A stretch of 57,655 bases of DNA from Ekhidna sp. (GTDB lineage: Bacteria; Bacteroidota; Bacteroidia; Cytophagales; Cyclobacteriaceae): positions 101,258 through 158,912 of the forward strand of contig JACONI010000099.1 in NCBI GenBank assembly GCA_014323825.1. Direction: 5' to 3'. A program made the position numbers and the translations under genes. This document shows, in pieces, positions 28,544 to 37,978 of this stretch. Each line of letters opens with the position of its first letter. The first letter of the stretch is position 1. Below the pieces are notes generated by a model that was given only the letters and a program-made list of their open reading frames with translations, was not told the origin of the DNA and did not search any database.

Positions 28544-28759
28544 TGGGCTGCAAAGCTATCTGTCCCGTCCTAAAATAAGTGGACCATTTTTTACTTCATG
28601 CTGTTATTCGTTTACAATGATACTATACCATCTTAAACAAAAATCATGGCTCTCTTAAAATCAAAGTAAATCCTGTTCAAGACAGGTGGTAGCTACAAAC
28701 CACACCTCGTTGGGAAGATGCTATCACCCTATCCATCCTTTAATCCTAGTGCTGACTTT

Positions 28760-31236
28760 TTATCGCTTCACAAACTTCAGCAGATGCCCGTCCGGCAGTT
28801 GGATCAGGTATAGGCCGCTATGCAGAGAGGCTGCATCTATCTTTGTGTTCGTGGTGCTCTTCAGCACTAACTCCCCGCCTACGCTCAGGATGCGGATCGG
28901 ACTTTCCACGGGAGACTGCACCTCCATGTAACGCCCCGAAGGATTAGGGAAAACCACTGCTTCCACTGCATCATCCGTTGCACTCAGCGGCTTGCTCTCT
29001 TCCGGCGGACATGCGGTAATCGTCACGGTCTGTGTTTGTGTAGCTGTATTGCCTGCCTTATCGGTGAAGGTCCAGGTGATGGAGGTGTTGGAGGTAATAG
29101 GGAAAGTGGTGACATCAGATGTGGCTGTTATATTTCCATCACAATTGTCTGTAGCGGTGGGTTCGGTCAGGTCCGCTTCCGCAAGCGAACATGCGGCGGT
29201 TAGTGCCGTCAGACGATTTGCAACCGGCATCGGAGCCTCATCGGTGATGATCACTTCCTGCGTTTGCGTAGCCGTGTTTCCTTTACTATCCCTGTACATC
29301 CACGTGACGGTGTGGCTGCCTGTTGTAGTAAAAGCGGAGGAAAGTGTGGTAGCTCTAATGGTCTGCCCCGAGCAACTCATAACGGTGGGGACAGTCAGGT
29401 CATCCCGAACATTGATGCGACATGGTGAGGGCACTTCCGGCAAGGGGGCTGCCTCAGCCCCCAGCACACCTGCCAATTCATCTCCCCAGATGTCCCATCG
29501 CTTATCACGGGTGAGTTTTTCCCTTGCAGCCTCGCCTGCGCAGGTGTAATGTTTTGGTGCGCCAAAAGAGATGTCGGAGGGTATTTGGGTCTCGCCCGCC
29601 TCTGTGTCTAAGGTGCTCCACCCAATCAGCAGCGCATCGTAGTTTTCGGAAGAGATGGAGGTATTGCCGGAAAACATGTTGTTCATATCTGTCACGCTGC
29701 TCACGTCCCATCCGCTGAGGTCTTGGTTGAAGGCAGCAGCCCCATTAAACATGCCTTCCATATCTGTCACGCTGCTCACGTCCCATTCGCTGAGGTCTTG
29801 ATTGAAGGCAGCAACCCCACTAAACATGCTTCTCATATCTGTCACGCTGCTCACGTCCCATTCGCTGAGGTCTTGGTTGAAGGCACGAGCCCCACTAAAC
29901 ATGTTTACCATAGTTGTCACGCTGCTCACGTTCCATTCGCTGAGGTCTTGATTGAAGGCAGCAACCCCACTAAACATGCTTCTCATATCTGTCACGCTGC
30001 TCACGTTCCATTCGCTGAGGTCTTGGTTGAAGGCAGCAGCCCCACCAAACATGCTGGACATAGTTGTCACGCTGCTCACGTCCCATTCGCTGAGGTCTTG
30101 GTTGAAGGCAGCAGCCCCACTAAACATCCATGACATAGTTGTCACTTTGCTCACGTCCCATTCGCTGAGGTCACCGTTGAAGGCAGCAGCCCCACTAAAC
30201 ATGCGGGACATATCTGTCACTTTGCTCACGTTCCATTCGCTGAGGTCACCGTTGAAGGCAGCAGCCTCATTAAACATGTAGGACATAGTTGTCACGCTGC
30301 TCACGTCCCATTCGCTGAGGTCTTGGTTGAAGGCAGCAACCTCACTAAACATGTAGGACATAGTTGTCACTTTGCTCACGTCCCATTCGCTGAGGTCTTG
30401 ATTGAAGGCAGCAACCCTAGAAAACATGCTTCCCATAGATGTCACTTTGCTCACGTTCCATTCGCTGAGGTCTTGGTTGAAGGCAGCAGCCTCAAAAAAC
30501 ATGTAGGACATAGTTGTCACTTTGCTCACGTCCCATTCGCTGAGGTCACCGTTGAAGGCAGCAGCCCTAAAAAACATGCTGGACATATTTGTCACGCTGC
30601 TCACGTCCCATTCGCTGAGGTCACCGTTGAAGGCAGCAGCCCCACTAAACATGTGGGACATATCCGTCACGTTTGAAAGGTTGGGGCTTCCTGCCTCCTC
30701 GGCAATGGTGAGGCTGCGGCATCCCGCAAACGCTAACTCCATGGAAGTCCATTGGTTATCCCCCCATTTTTCGACGGATCGTATCTGCCCCGCCTCCGCA
30801 GTCGCTACGAATCCTCCAAAACTGTTGAGTGCCCCGAATCGGATACGCGGAAACGTGCCGCTGATGGTTACGGTGTGGGTGCCTGGTGTAACGTATTGGT
30901 GGGAAGCATCTCCGTTGTAAGTGTTGTTATCGGCAGGTTCATCTTCCCCCCAATCTACGGTGTAGCTGTAGCCGTCTCCTGTGGTGGGAATGGTAATGGT
31001 TTCATTATCAGCAGTTGTCTGCCACGTGGTAATGAAGGGTTTCGGGTCGTCTTGTGCCTGCCCAAAGAGAGCGATCAGAATAGTGAAGATTAAGAAAAAG
31101 GTATTTTTTGGAGATAGGATTATATTATAGGGGGGGGGGGCATTAAATTAAGCCCGTACAGCCCTTTCGGCAGCGTGTGTGACGTGTTTTTCTTATTCAT
31201 GATGTCTTTTGATATTTTTTTATTTAACGTGCTCAT
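28760..31236 (-). CDS. BspA-like T9SS surface protein 1, putatively phase-variable (out of frame as assembled)
   Basis: Reading from the ATG at 31236, the leader MSTLNKKISKDI ... LPKGLYGLNLMPPP enters an 11-base C run (plus-strand G, 31130-31140) and then hits a stop after 38 residues. In another frame, directly after the run, a signal peptide core (NTFFLIFTILIALFGQAQ) opens a continuous protein. It has a PKD-like domain (YTVDWGEDEP ... GTHTVTISGTFP), thirteen 25-residue BspA/DUF285 repeats (AFNQDLSEWDVSSVTDMRSMF type), HYR-like domains with GNTATQTQ, and a type A T9SS tail ([10 protein letters not shown] ... GHLLKFVKR). The total length is two bases over a multiple of three. A tract of 12 or 9 C would give 825 or 824 residues. 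Role inferred: exported surface adhesin or ligand-binding protein. Its tail is nearly identical to those at 47571 and 56967. Confidence 0.85.
29675..30660 (-). repeat. Thirteen 75-bp tandem coding repeats (BspA/DUF285)
   Basis: Each unit encodes AFN(G/Q)DLSEW(D/N)VS(S/K)VT.M..MF. Units are highly similar at DNA level (CATTCGCTGAGGTC and GTTGAAGGCAGCAGCC recur on the plus strand), so unit gain and loss by recombination is likely. Confidence 0.9.
31130..31140. repeat. Poly-G/C contingency tract, 11 bases, in BspA-like gene 1
   Basis: Eleven G on the plus strand, so eleven C in the gene, between the coding leader ending LNLM and the signal peptide core. Eleven puts the leader two bases over frame (or one short); 9 or 12 would be in frame. 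The equivalent tract occurs at 49665-49675 in the paralogue. Confidence 0.85.
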
Positions 31237-31834
31237 AGCTTTTTATTTTAGTTGGTATGAAATACAATGTTACATTATTTTTTTGAATTATCATGCAAGT
31301 TTTTTTATTTTTTTGAGCAACTAAGATGCTCTCGTCGTTAGTTAAACCTTGAAGGCTGCTTTGACGGAACTATTTTTGAGTTAACATTTAATTTTTCAAT
31401 ATTTTTTTAATTCGTACCGTAACCTTTGAATTTGTTTGTATATTTGTCCAACATAATTGTAATAGTTTTAGATTAAACATAAAGGGAAGATCCAATTACG
31501 GGTCTTTCCTTTTTTATGTCCTTACCCCCTCGTCAAATGTAGTTTGTAACTATACCTTTATGTTCTTCTCCCGCTGATTGCGCAGATGGGCGCAGAGTCT
31601 CCGGGTGTCGTTTGCAAATTCACTTCTTGTAAAGCGTTCAGGAGTCATTTTTGTCTGTCTAGCGGTTATTTTTGGGTCTCATCCTGAAACAGATTGACAA
31701 AAAAATACTACATTTACACTTGGGTTGCTCGGAAATCACTAAATAACTTCGTACAAATAAGTTTTTTTGGAGTTTGAGCAGAGCCTCTTTAATTTTAATC
31801 AAATTTCAGTTTTAAATTTTTTAAATTAACAGTT
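31237..31834. other. Long AT-rich intergenic region upstream of the prolyl oligopeptidase
   Basis: About 600 bases without a convincing gene. It holds the promoter region of BspA-like gene 1 at its left end, a TATATTTG box (31439-31446), a strong hairpin with T run (31482-31515), and a segment resembling dispersed genomic repeats (CCGCTGATTGCGCAGATGGG, near 31572). The part before 31835 is AT-rich and should contain the oligopeptidase promoter. Confidence 0.45.
31482..31515 (+). terminator. Hairpin with T run, intrinsic terminator or small transcript end
   Basis: AAGGGAAGATCC, a six-base loop, GGGTCTTTCCTT and then a T run. No gene on this strand ends here. With the TATATTTG box 36 bases upstream, this could delimit a transcript of about 60 bases. 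Confidence 0.55.
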
Positions 31835-33970
31835 ATGAAAAAATTAACTTATGTTTTCTTAGGCTTAATTCTTTGGTCTTGTCGGACTCCTGAAAGTCCG
31901 CCTCAATCCGAACTTGCTTACCCGCAAACGAAAAAAGTAGATACGGTAGATGTGTATTTTGAAACGGAGGTCCTTGATCCATACCGATGGCTGGAAGATG
32001 ATCTTTCAGAAGAGACTTCCGATTGGGTTAAAAAGCAAAATGAAGTAACATTCGCTTACTTGGATCAGATAGATTTTAAAGATAAGTTAAGAAACAGGCT
32101 GGAAGAGCTATTTGATTACAAAAGAGTATCCGCTCCCTTTCAAGAGGGGGATTATGAGTACTATTATCAGAATGACGGGCTTCAAAATCAAAGTGTTCTT
32201 TATCGAAAAGATGCTAATGGTACGGAAGAAGTATTCATAGACCCCAATAAATTTTCCGAAGATGGTACGACCTCTTTAGCCGGATCAAGTTTTACGGACG
32301 ATGGTTCGCTTTTTGCGTACCTGATTTCAATTGGAGGTTCCGACTGGAGAAAAGCTATCGTTATGAATACGGAAACAAAAGAAATTGTTGAAGACACACT
32401 ACATAACATTAAATTCAGCGGACTTAACTGGAGAGGAAACGAAGGTTTTTATTATAGCAGTTACGATAAACCAAAAGAGGGAAGTGAGTTATCTGCGAAA
32501 ACGCAAATTCATAAGCTATTCTATCACAAACTTGGAACAGATCAATCCGAGGACAAACTAATCTTTGGAGGAGAAGAAAATCCTTACAGATATGTGGGAG
32601 GTTATGTAACCGAGGATAACCGATATTTAGTAATAACTGCGGCAGTAAGTACAAGCGGCAATAAATTATTTATAAAAGATCTTGCTAATAATGGAGAAAT
32701 TATTCCTGTTGATGAGGATATTGAAACAGATGAGTACGTTTTGCACAGTGAGGGAGATAGAATTCTTATTCAGACTAACTATGAAGCACCCAATCAAAGG
32801 GTAGTCGAGACCAATATCTCTAATCCAATCATATCAACCTGGAAGGATGTGATCCCGGAAACTGATAATGTGCTGAATGCTTCGACCGGAGGAGGATACC
32901 TTTTTACCAACTATCTGGTAGATGCTAAAACTGAAATTAAGCAGTATACAACTCAGGGTGAGTTCGTAAGAGAAGTGAAGCTGCCATCTATCGGGACTGT
33001 TTATGACTTTGGAGGTGATCAGGATGAGGATTTTATTTACTATACATTCACCTCTTTCACCTATCCTCAGTCGATTTATAAATATGATATTCCTTCCGGT
33101 AAGTCGGACCTGTATAAGCAGCCTGAAATAGAATTTAATCCCGATAATTATGAGACAAAGCAGATTTTTTATGAAAGTAAGGATGGTACCAGGGTTCCTA
33201 TGTTCATTGTCCATAAAAAGAGCATGGAACTAAATGGGAAAAATCCAACAGAGCTATATGCTTATGGAGGATTTAATATCAGTCTAAGACCATCCTTCAG
33301 CACCTCCAGAATTCTTTGGTTAGAAAACGGCGGAATTTATGCTCAGCCAAACCTTAGAGGCGGGGGAGAGTACGGTGAAGAATGGCACAAAGCAGGTACG
33401 AAAATGCAGAAGCAAAATGTATTTGATGATTTCATTGCTGCCGGAGAGTGGTTGATTGAAAATAATTATACCTCAAGTGACTACCTGGCGATACGCGGAG
33501 GATCAAATGGAGGGCTTTTGGTTGGAGCTGCGATGACTCAAAAGCCTGATTTAGCCAAAGTTGCTTTCCCGGCTGTAGGAGTAATGGACATGTTACGTTA
33601 TCATAAGTTTACAGCAGGTGCCGGTTGGGCTTCCGACTATGGTACTTCGGAAGATTCAAAGGAGATGTTTGAGTATTTAAAAAAATACTCACCGGTTCAT
33701 GCCTTAAAGCCTAATGTAGAGTATCCGGCAACCATGGTTACCACAGCGGATCATGATGATCGAGTGGTACCGGCTCATTCGTTCAAATTTGCGGCGACCC
33801 TTCAGGAGTATCATGTTGGAAATAATCCGGTTCTTATTCGAATAGAAACTGATGCCGGGCATGGCGCGGGCACTCCTATCTCAAAGACCATAGAGCAGGC
33901 TGCCGATAGATATTCTTTCGCCTGGTACAATATGGGTGTTATCCCTAAAATTGCCAGAGAAAAATTGTAG
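31835..33970 (+). CDS. Prolyl oligopeptidase, family S9A, probable lipoprotein
   Basis: Cleaves peptides after proline. The 711-residue protein has the family order: an N-terminal segment with PYRWLEDDLSEETSDWV, a beta-propeller, and a C-terminal alpha/beta hydrolase domain. The catalytic triad is visible as Ser557 in RGGSNGGLLVGA, Asp in TADHDDRVVPAHS (about 641-642) and His676 in DAGHGAGTP. QPNLRGGGEYGEEWH is also typical. The N terminus MKKLTYVFLGLILWSC looks like a lipoprotein signal, though Trp before the Ser-Cys of the lipobox is unusual. With the M3 peptidase lipoprotein, it suggests envelope peptide scavenging. The acetyltransferase gene follows after 61 bases. Confidence 0.95.
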   Translation: MKKLTYVFLGLILWSCRTPESPPQSELAYPQTKKVDTVDVYFETEVLDPYRWLEDDLSEETSDWVKKQNEVTFAYLDQIDFKDKLRNRLEELFDYKRVSAPFQEGDYEYYYQNDGLQNQSVLYRKDANGTEEVFIDPNKFSEDGTTSLAGSSFTDDGSLFAYLISIGGSDWRKAIVMNTETKEIVEDTLHNIKFSGLNWRGNEGFYYSSYDKPKEGSELSAKTQIHKLFYHKLGTDQSEDKLIFGGEENPYRYVGGYVTEDNRYLVITAAVSTSGNKLFIKDLANNGEIIPVDEDIETDEYVLHSEGDRILIQTNYEAPNQRVVETNISNPIISTWKDVIPETDNVLNASTGGGYLFTNYLVDAKTEIKQYTTQGEFVREVKLPSIGTVYDFGGDQDEDFIYYTFTSFTYPQSIYKYDIPSGKSDLYKQPEIEFNPDNYETKQIFYESKDGTRVPMFIVHKKSMELNGKNPTELYAYGGFNISLRPSFSTSRILWLENGGIYAQPNLRGGGEYGEEWHKAGTKMQKQNVFDDFIAAGEWLIENNYTSSDYLAIRGGSNGGLLVGAAMTQKPDLAKVAFPAVGVMDMLRYHKFTAGAGWASDYGTSEDSKEMFEYLKKYSPVHALKPNVEYPATMVTTADHDDRVVPAHSFKFAATLQEYHVGNNPVLIRIETDAGHGAGTPISKTIEQAADRYSFAWYNMGVIPKIAREKL

Positions 33971-34031
33971 CATAATATCCTCGAATAAGTCAGAAATTTC
34001 TCTATTTGGAGAAGTTTTTTATTTTCAGAAA

Positions 34032-34478
34032 ATGATATCGGTAAGAGAAGGTAAGAAAAAAGACCTCACCAGTGTCTTCTCTCTGGTGAGAGAGTTAGCT
34101 ATATATGAAAATGGGTTAGACCAAGTGAGTAACACGGTTGAAAGGATGGAATTAGATGGATTTGGTGATAACCCAATTTTTGGACTTCTGGTAGCAGAGG
34201 AAGAAGGTCAGATCATTGGGTCTTCAATTTATTATTATCGTTACTCTACATGGAAAGGGAAGAGAATGTACTTAGAAGATTTAATTGTTACCGAATCTAA
34301 GAGAGGGCTAGGGGTAGGTAAGTTGTTATTTGAAGCCACCTTAGCATTGGGGAGAAAAACAGATTGTTCAGGCATGATGTGGCAGGTGTTAGATTGGAAT
34401 GAACCTGCTATAAATTTCTATAAGAAGTACAATACAAACTTTGACGAAGAGTGGGTCAATTGCAATATTGACTTTTAA
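34032..34478 (+). CDS. GNAT-family N-acetyltransferase, spermidine/diamine type
   Basis: A 148-residue single-domain acetyltransferase. The acetyl-CoA binding segment is LEDLIVTESKRGLGVGKLLF, with the R/Q-x-x-G-x-G/A pattern (RGLGVG), followed by MMWQVLDWNEPAINFYKKY, a motif shared with diamine and thialysine acetyltransferases. The ATG at 34032 (MISVREGKKKD) starts at the normal first strand; a longer frame beginning in the previous gene adds nothing family-like. It ends convergently with the DUF4286 gene, sharing four bases. Confidence 0.85.
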   Translation: MISVREGKKKDLTSVFSLVRELAIYENGLDQVSNTVERMELDGFGDNPIFGLLVAEEEGQIIGSSIYYYRYSTWKGKRMYLEDLIVTESKRGLGVGKLLFEATLALGRKTDCSGMMWQVLDWNEPAINFYKKYNTNFDEEWVNCNIDF

Positions 34479-34780
34479 ACTTCCTCAAGGACTGTTCTGA
34501 AGGCAGCTAATTTTGTTCCATATCTAATAATTGATTGCTTTTGCAACTTAGGAGCTACCGTATCCAGATACGTCTCTACTTTAAATAAATCTTCTGCTAT
34601 GTATTGAATAGCGTATGTCTTTCCGGCTTCATCAGGAGACTCAGATAACATCTTCATCATTCGATACTCTTCGAAAAAACCGGTTTCCATCACTTCGGGA
34701 ATATGTATATTTTTCATCCATTGAATCCAATCCTGCTCCACATCCTCATCAATATTTACAGTTACATTATATAATACCAT
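34475..34780 (-). CDS. DUF4286 family protein
   Basis: A 101-residue protein of a small Bacteroidota family with a probable ferredoxin-like (dimeric alpha-beta barrel) fold. Signatures are MVLYNVTVNIDEDVEQDW, HIPEVMETGFF and YAIQYIAEDL. The role is unknown. The start at 34780 is the conserved one; nine extra upstream codons are also open. Its 3' end overlaps that of the acetyltransferase by four bases, through a shared TTTAAA. Confidence 0.85.
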   Translation of the reverse strand: MVLYNVTVNIDEDVEQDWIQWMKNIHIPEVMETGFFEEYRMMKMLSESPDEAGKTYAIQYIAEDLFKVETYLDTVAPKLQKQSIIRYGTKLAAFRTVLEEV

Positions 34781-34857
34781 TATTTGTTTATGATTTTTGT
34801 TAAACAAAGCTTAAGCTACTATAGTTACATTCATATATACAAATAATTTTATTTACT

Positions 34858-35757
34858 ATGAGTGTGTATTCTATCAAAGATCTAGAACATTTATCCGGTA
34901 TCAAAGCTCATACGATAAGAATTTGGGAACAGAGATATAATCTTTTCTCCCCTAATCGCACAGAAGCAAATATCAGATTCTATAATGAAAAGGATCTAAA
35001 ACTTATTTTAAATATTGCTACCCTTCGTGACCATGGATATAAAATCAGCAGGATTGTTGATATGACCGATCAGGAAATTCATGAAATAGTACATGATATT
35101 TACAGAGACAGTGAGTTATTGTCAGATAAAATACACTCACTGACAAATGCTATGATTGACATTGATGAGTTCGCTTTTTTTAATGTCTTAAATTGGAATA
35201 TCGAAAGGTATGGATTCAAGAAAACAATAACAGAGATTGTTTATCCTTTCATGAATAAGATTGGAATTCTCTGGCTTACTAACTCTATTAACCCGGCTCA
35301 GGAGCATTTTATATCTAATCTTGTAAGACAAGTACTTATTGTTAAGACAGATGAAATAGCAATACATCCCGAACAGCCATTATTTCTTTTATTCTTACCG
35401 GAAAGAGAACTTCACGAATTGGGTATCTTATATGCCAATTATTTATTGAGAGAAAATGGTATCCGAACAGTCTTTTTTGGGCAGTCTGTTCCATTAGACT
35501 CCCTTGAAGAAGTATATCATAAACTTGAGCCTTCACATATCTTAACTGCCATGACGACGGCACCTGATCCTTCAGATGTGCAACGGTACGTTAATCTGTT
35601 AGGTAATAAATTCAGAGATTCGAAAATATTAATTACAGGATCAAGAGTAGTGGGCCAGGATATTGAAATTTCAGCTAATATGACTATTTTAAATTCATTC
35701 AATGCTCTTGATCCAATCATACAAGAGACTAAAGCGGGCTTCGTTTATGATAAGTAA
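34858..35757 (+). CDS. MerR-family regulator with B12-binding domain (CarH/LitR-like)
   Basis: A 299-residue transcription factor. The N-terminal MerR helix-turn-helix spans residues 1-70 (YSIKDLEHLSGIKAHTIRIW, then RYNLFSPNRT). A four-helix cobalamin-cap domain follows (about 90-165) with the W-x9-EH signature (Trp139, Glu149-His150 in LWLTNSINPAQEH). The B12-binding Rossmann domain (about 172-299) has Glu184-x-His186-x-x-Gly189, a conservative variant of the DxHxxG motif; His186 is the expected cobalt ligand. In light-sensing CarH this protein represses carotenoid genes in the dark with adenosylcobalamin. The residue after Trp139 is Leu where the Thermus protein has its photo-adduct His132. 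Control of the downstream sigma and crt genes is inferred from position. Confidence 0.9.
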   Translation: MSVYSIKDLEHLSGIKAHTIRIWEQRYNLFSPNRTEANIRFYNEKDLKLILNIATLRDHGYKISRIVDMTDQEIHEIVHDIYRDSELLSDKIHSLTNAMIDIDEFAFFNVLNWNIERYGFKKTITEIVYPFMNKIGILWLTNSINPAQEHFISNLVRQVLIVKTDEIAIHPEQPLFLLFLPERELHELGILYANYLLRENGIRTVFFGQSVPLDSLEEVYHKLEPSHILTAMTTAPDPSDVQRYVNLLGNKFRDSKILITGSRVVGQDIEISANMTILNSFNALDPIIQETKAGFVYDK

Positions 35758-35835
35758 AAATTATTGATATGTGATAATTGATAATAAATTGCTATTTTGT
35801 TTAGCGTATAAATATTTTATTTAAACAAAAATGTA

Positions 35836-35843
35836 TATGTTTG
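35836..35843 (+). promoter_or_regulatory. Possible -7 element (TATGTTTG) before the sigma factor gene
   Basis: This matches the Bacteroidota TAnnTTTG -7 box, 28 bases before the sigma start, in the 114-base gap after the regulator gene. No TTTG lies at the normal -33 distance, so it may need an activator or another sigma. Confidence 0.35.
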
Positions 35844-35871
35844 TTGAAGGTTGAATCAAATACATTAAACA

Positions 35872-36378
35872 ATGACTAATTTAGAATTTGGTTATAAAAT
35901 CGAAGGTCTTACTTCAAATCTTAAGCCTTATGCGTTAAAGCTTACTAAAGACAAAGATGAAGCGGATGACTTACTTCAGGAAACAGTATTTAAGGCATAC
36001 TCAAATAGAGAAAAGTTTCAGGAAGGAACGAATCTGAAAGCTTGGATGTACACTATCATGAAAAATACTTTTATTACCAACTATCAGCGCATGGTGAGAA
36101 GAAAGACATTCATTGATACTACAGACAACAATCATTTTATCAATACAAATATAAATCAGCTTGAAAACCGAGCATCCGGAAATTTTGTGTTGCGAGATGT
36201 AAATAAAGCAATTAATAACTTGAAAGATATGTATAGAGCCCCGCTCATGATGTATTTCAGAGGTTTTAGATACCATGAAATTGCAAAAAAATTAGAGATT
36301 CCAATTGGTACTGTCAAAAATAGAATCCATATTGCGAGAAAAGAACTTAAAGAAGTTTTAAGTATCTATGCCAATTGA
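35872..36378 (+). CDS. Small sigma-70 family (ECF-like) RNA polymerase sigma factor
   Basis: 168 residues. Region 2 is at the N terminus (DEADDLLQETVFKAY, then LKAWMYTIMKNTFITNYQR) and region 4 is at the C terminus (MYRAPLMMYFRGFRYHEIAK, then IPIGTVKNRIHIARKEL). No region 1 or 3 and no anti-sigma gene is adjacent. Its place between a CarH-like regulator and crtI, with its last codons overlapping crtI by 11 bases, strongly suggests it drives the carotenoid operon, like light-induced sigma factors in other bacteria. Confidence 0.92.
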   Translation: MTNLEFGYKIEGLTSNLKPYALKLTKDKDEADDLLQETVFKAYSNREKFQEGTNLKAWMYTIMKNTFITNYQRMVRRKTFIDTTDNNHFINTNINQLENRASGNFVLRDVNKAINNLKDMYRAPLMMYFRGFRYHEIAKKLEIPIGTVKNRIHIARKELKEVLSIYAN

Positions 36379-37879
36379 TAAAAGTTACTATGGTAGAGTC
36401 GTACATAGTAGAGTTGTAGTAATAGGGGCCGGATTTTCCGGCCTCTCTTGTGCTTGCCATCTTGCAAAAAAAGGGTATGCTGTTACTTTACTGGAAAAGA
36501 ATGACCAAGCCGGAGGGCGGGCAAGAGTTTATCAGGATAAGGGGTTTACATGGGATATGGGGCCATCATGGTACTGGATGCCAGATGTATTCGAACGTTT
36601 TTTCAATTCGATCGGTAAACAGGTATCCGACTATTATCAACTAGACCGGCTAGATCCATCTTACAGAGTTCAATTTAAAGATGGTTCTATAGACATTCCG
36701 GCTAAAATGGAAGAACTGGAAGCTCTCTTTGAGTCTATTGAATCCGGGAGTGCAAAGAAACTTCGAGCTTTTTTGAAGCAAGCCAAATACAAGTATGATG
36801 TTGGGGTAAAAAAATTAGTTCACAAGCCAAGTAGATCTCTCACTGAGTTCATTGACATGAAGTTATTGTTAGGACTGTTGAAAATGGATGTTTTTACATC
36901 TGTCTCGAAGCATGTGAGAAAATACTTTAAAGATGAGCGATTGATCCAATTAATGGAGTTCCCGGTGCTTTTTCTGGGAGCTACGGCGGAAAATACACCC
37001 GCACTTTACAGTTTGATGAACTATGCAGATCTGTCCTTAGGCACTTGGTATCCGAAAGGCGGTATGAATGCTGTTGTTAAGAGTATGGTAGAATTGGCTA
37101 ATGAATTGGGTGTTGAATTAAAACTAAATGAAGAAGTTAAGTCATTTGAATTTGATCAGAAAAGAGTCGTTTCTGTTAAAACGAAAAAGAACGAATACAG
37201 GTGTGGAGTGGTGGTAGCGGGAGCCGATTATCATCACATAGACCAATACTTACTTCCCGAAGAATTTAGAAATTATTCAAAAAAATATTGGAACTCCCGA
37301 ACGCTTGCCCCCTCATCGCTTCTGTTTTATTTGGGAGTAGATAAGAAACTTCCAAATTTAGAGCACCATACACTCTTTTTTGATGAAGATTTTGGACTTC
37401 ATGCTAAAGAAATTTATGAAACTCCTAAATGGCCTTCCAAACCATTAATTTATCTATCAGCTACTTCTCGGACTGATGACACAGTTGCCCCTAAAGGAAT
37501 GGAAAATTTGGTGGTTTTGATACCGGTAGCTCCGGATATCGAAGATTCGGAAGAGATTCGGGAGAGATACTTCAATATTATAATGGATAAGTTAGAGAGA
37601 TACATCGGTGAGAATATCAGAGATCACATCATCTCAAAAAGGAGCTATGCACATACGGATTTTATTCACGATTATCATTCCTTTAAAGGAAATGCTTACG
37701 GGTTAGCAAATACGTTGAAACAAACGGCGATCCTTAAACCATCTCTGAAGAACAAACATCTTGATAATTTCTATTATACAGGCCAGTTGACAGTCCCTGG
37801 ACCCGGAGTTCCGCCTTCCTTGATTTCAGGTGAAGTTGTTGCCGGACAGGTAACAAAAGATTTTCCTATTTTTACCTGA
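36368..37879 (+). CDS. crtI: Phytoene desaturase
   Basis: Desaturates phytoene stepwise to lycopene using FAD. The 503-residue protein has the N-terminal dinucleotide-binding VVVIGAGFSGLSCACHLA, then EKNDQAGGRARVYQDKGF and WDMGPSWYWMPDVF, and the C-terminal carotenoid-oxidoreductase signature (FYYTGQLTVPGPGVPPSLIS). It overlaps the sigma gene by 11 bases and starts at MPIDKSYYGR. It is part of the crtI-crtB-crtZ run with spacings of about 99 and 39 bases. Confidence 0.96.
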   Translation: MPIDKSYYGRVVHSRVVVIGAGFSGLSCACHLAKKGYAVTLLEKNDQAGGRARVYQDKGFTWDMGPSWYWMPDVFERFFNSIGKQVSDYYQLDRLDPSYRVQFKDGSIDIPAKMEELEALFESIESGSAKKLRAFLKQAKYKYDVGVKKLVHKPSRSLTEFIDMKLLLGLLKMDVFTSVSKHVRKYFKDERLIQLMEFPVLFLGATAENTPALYSLMNYADLSLGTWYPKGGMNAVVKSMVELANELGVELKLNEEVKSFEFDQKRVVSVKTKKNEYRCGVVVAGADYHHIDQYLLPEEFRNYSKKYWNSRTLAPSSLLFYLGVDKKLPNLEHHTLFFDEDFGLHAKEIYETPKWPSKPLIYLSATSRTDDTVAPKGMENLVVLIPVAPDIEDSEEIRERYFNIIMDKLERYIGENIRDHIISKRSYAHTDFIHDYHSFKGNAYGLANTLKQTAILKPSLKNKHLDNFYYTGQLTVPGPGVPPSLISGEVVAGQVTKDFPIFT

Positions 37880-37978
37880 ATAGGAAATAAGTACCAAAAT
37901 TTATACCTGAGTTTTGCATCAACTAACTATCAACTCCGGTAAAAATTTCATACGGCTTAATAAAGACAAATAATACAG

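Noticed and set aside
29723..30676. Long plus-strand frames antisense to the BspA-like repeats (FAEVLVEGSSPTKH type repeats)
   Set aside because: They mirror the 75-bp coding repeats of the minus-strand gene, have no own signals, and arise from repeat periodicity. The same applies to the antisense frames at 48517-49437 and 9383-10537.
34470..34480. Four-base tail-to-tail overlap of the acetyltransferase and DUF4286 genes
   Set aside because: Shared TTTAAA at converging stops is common in compact genomes and needs no special explanation.
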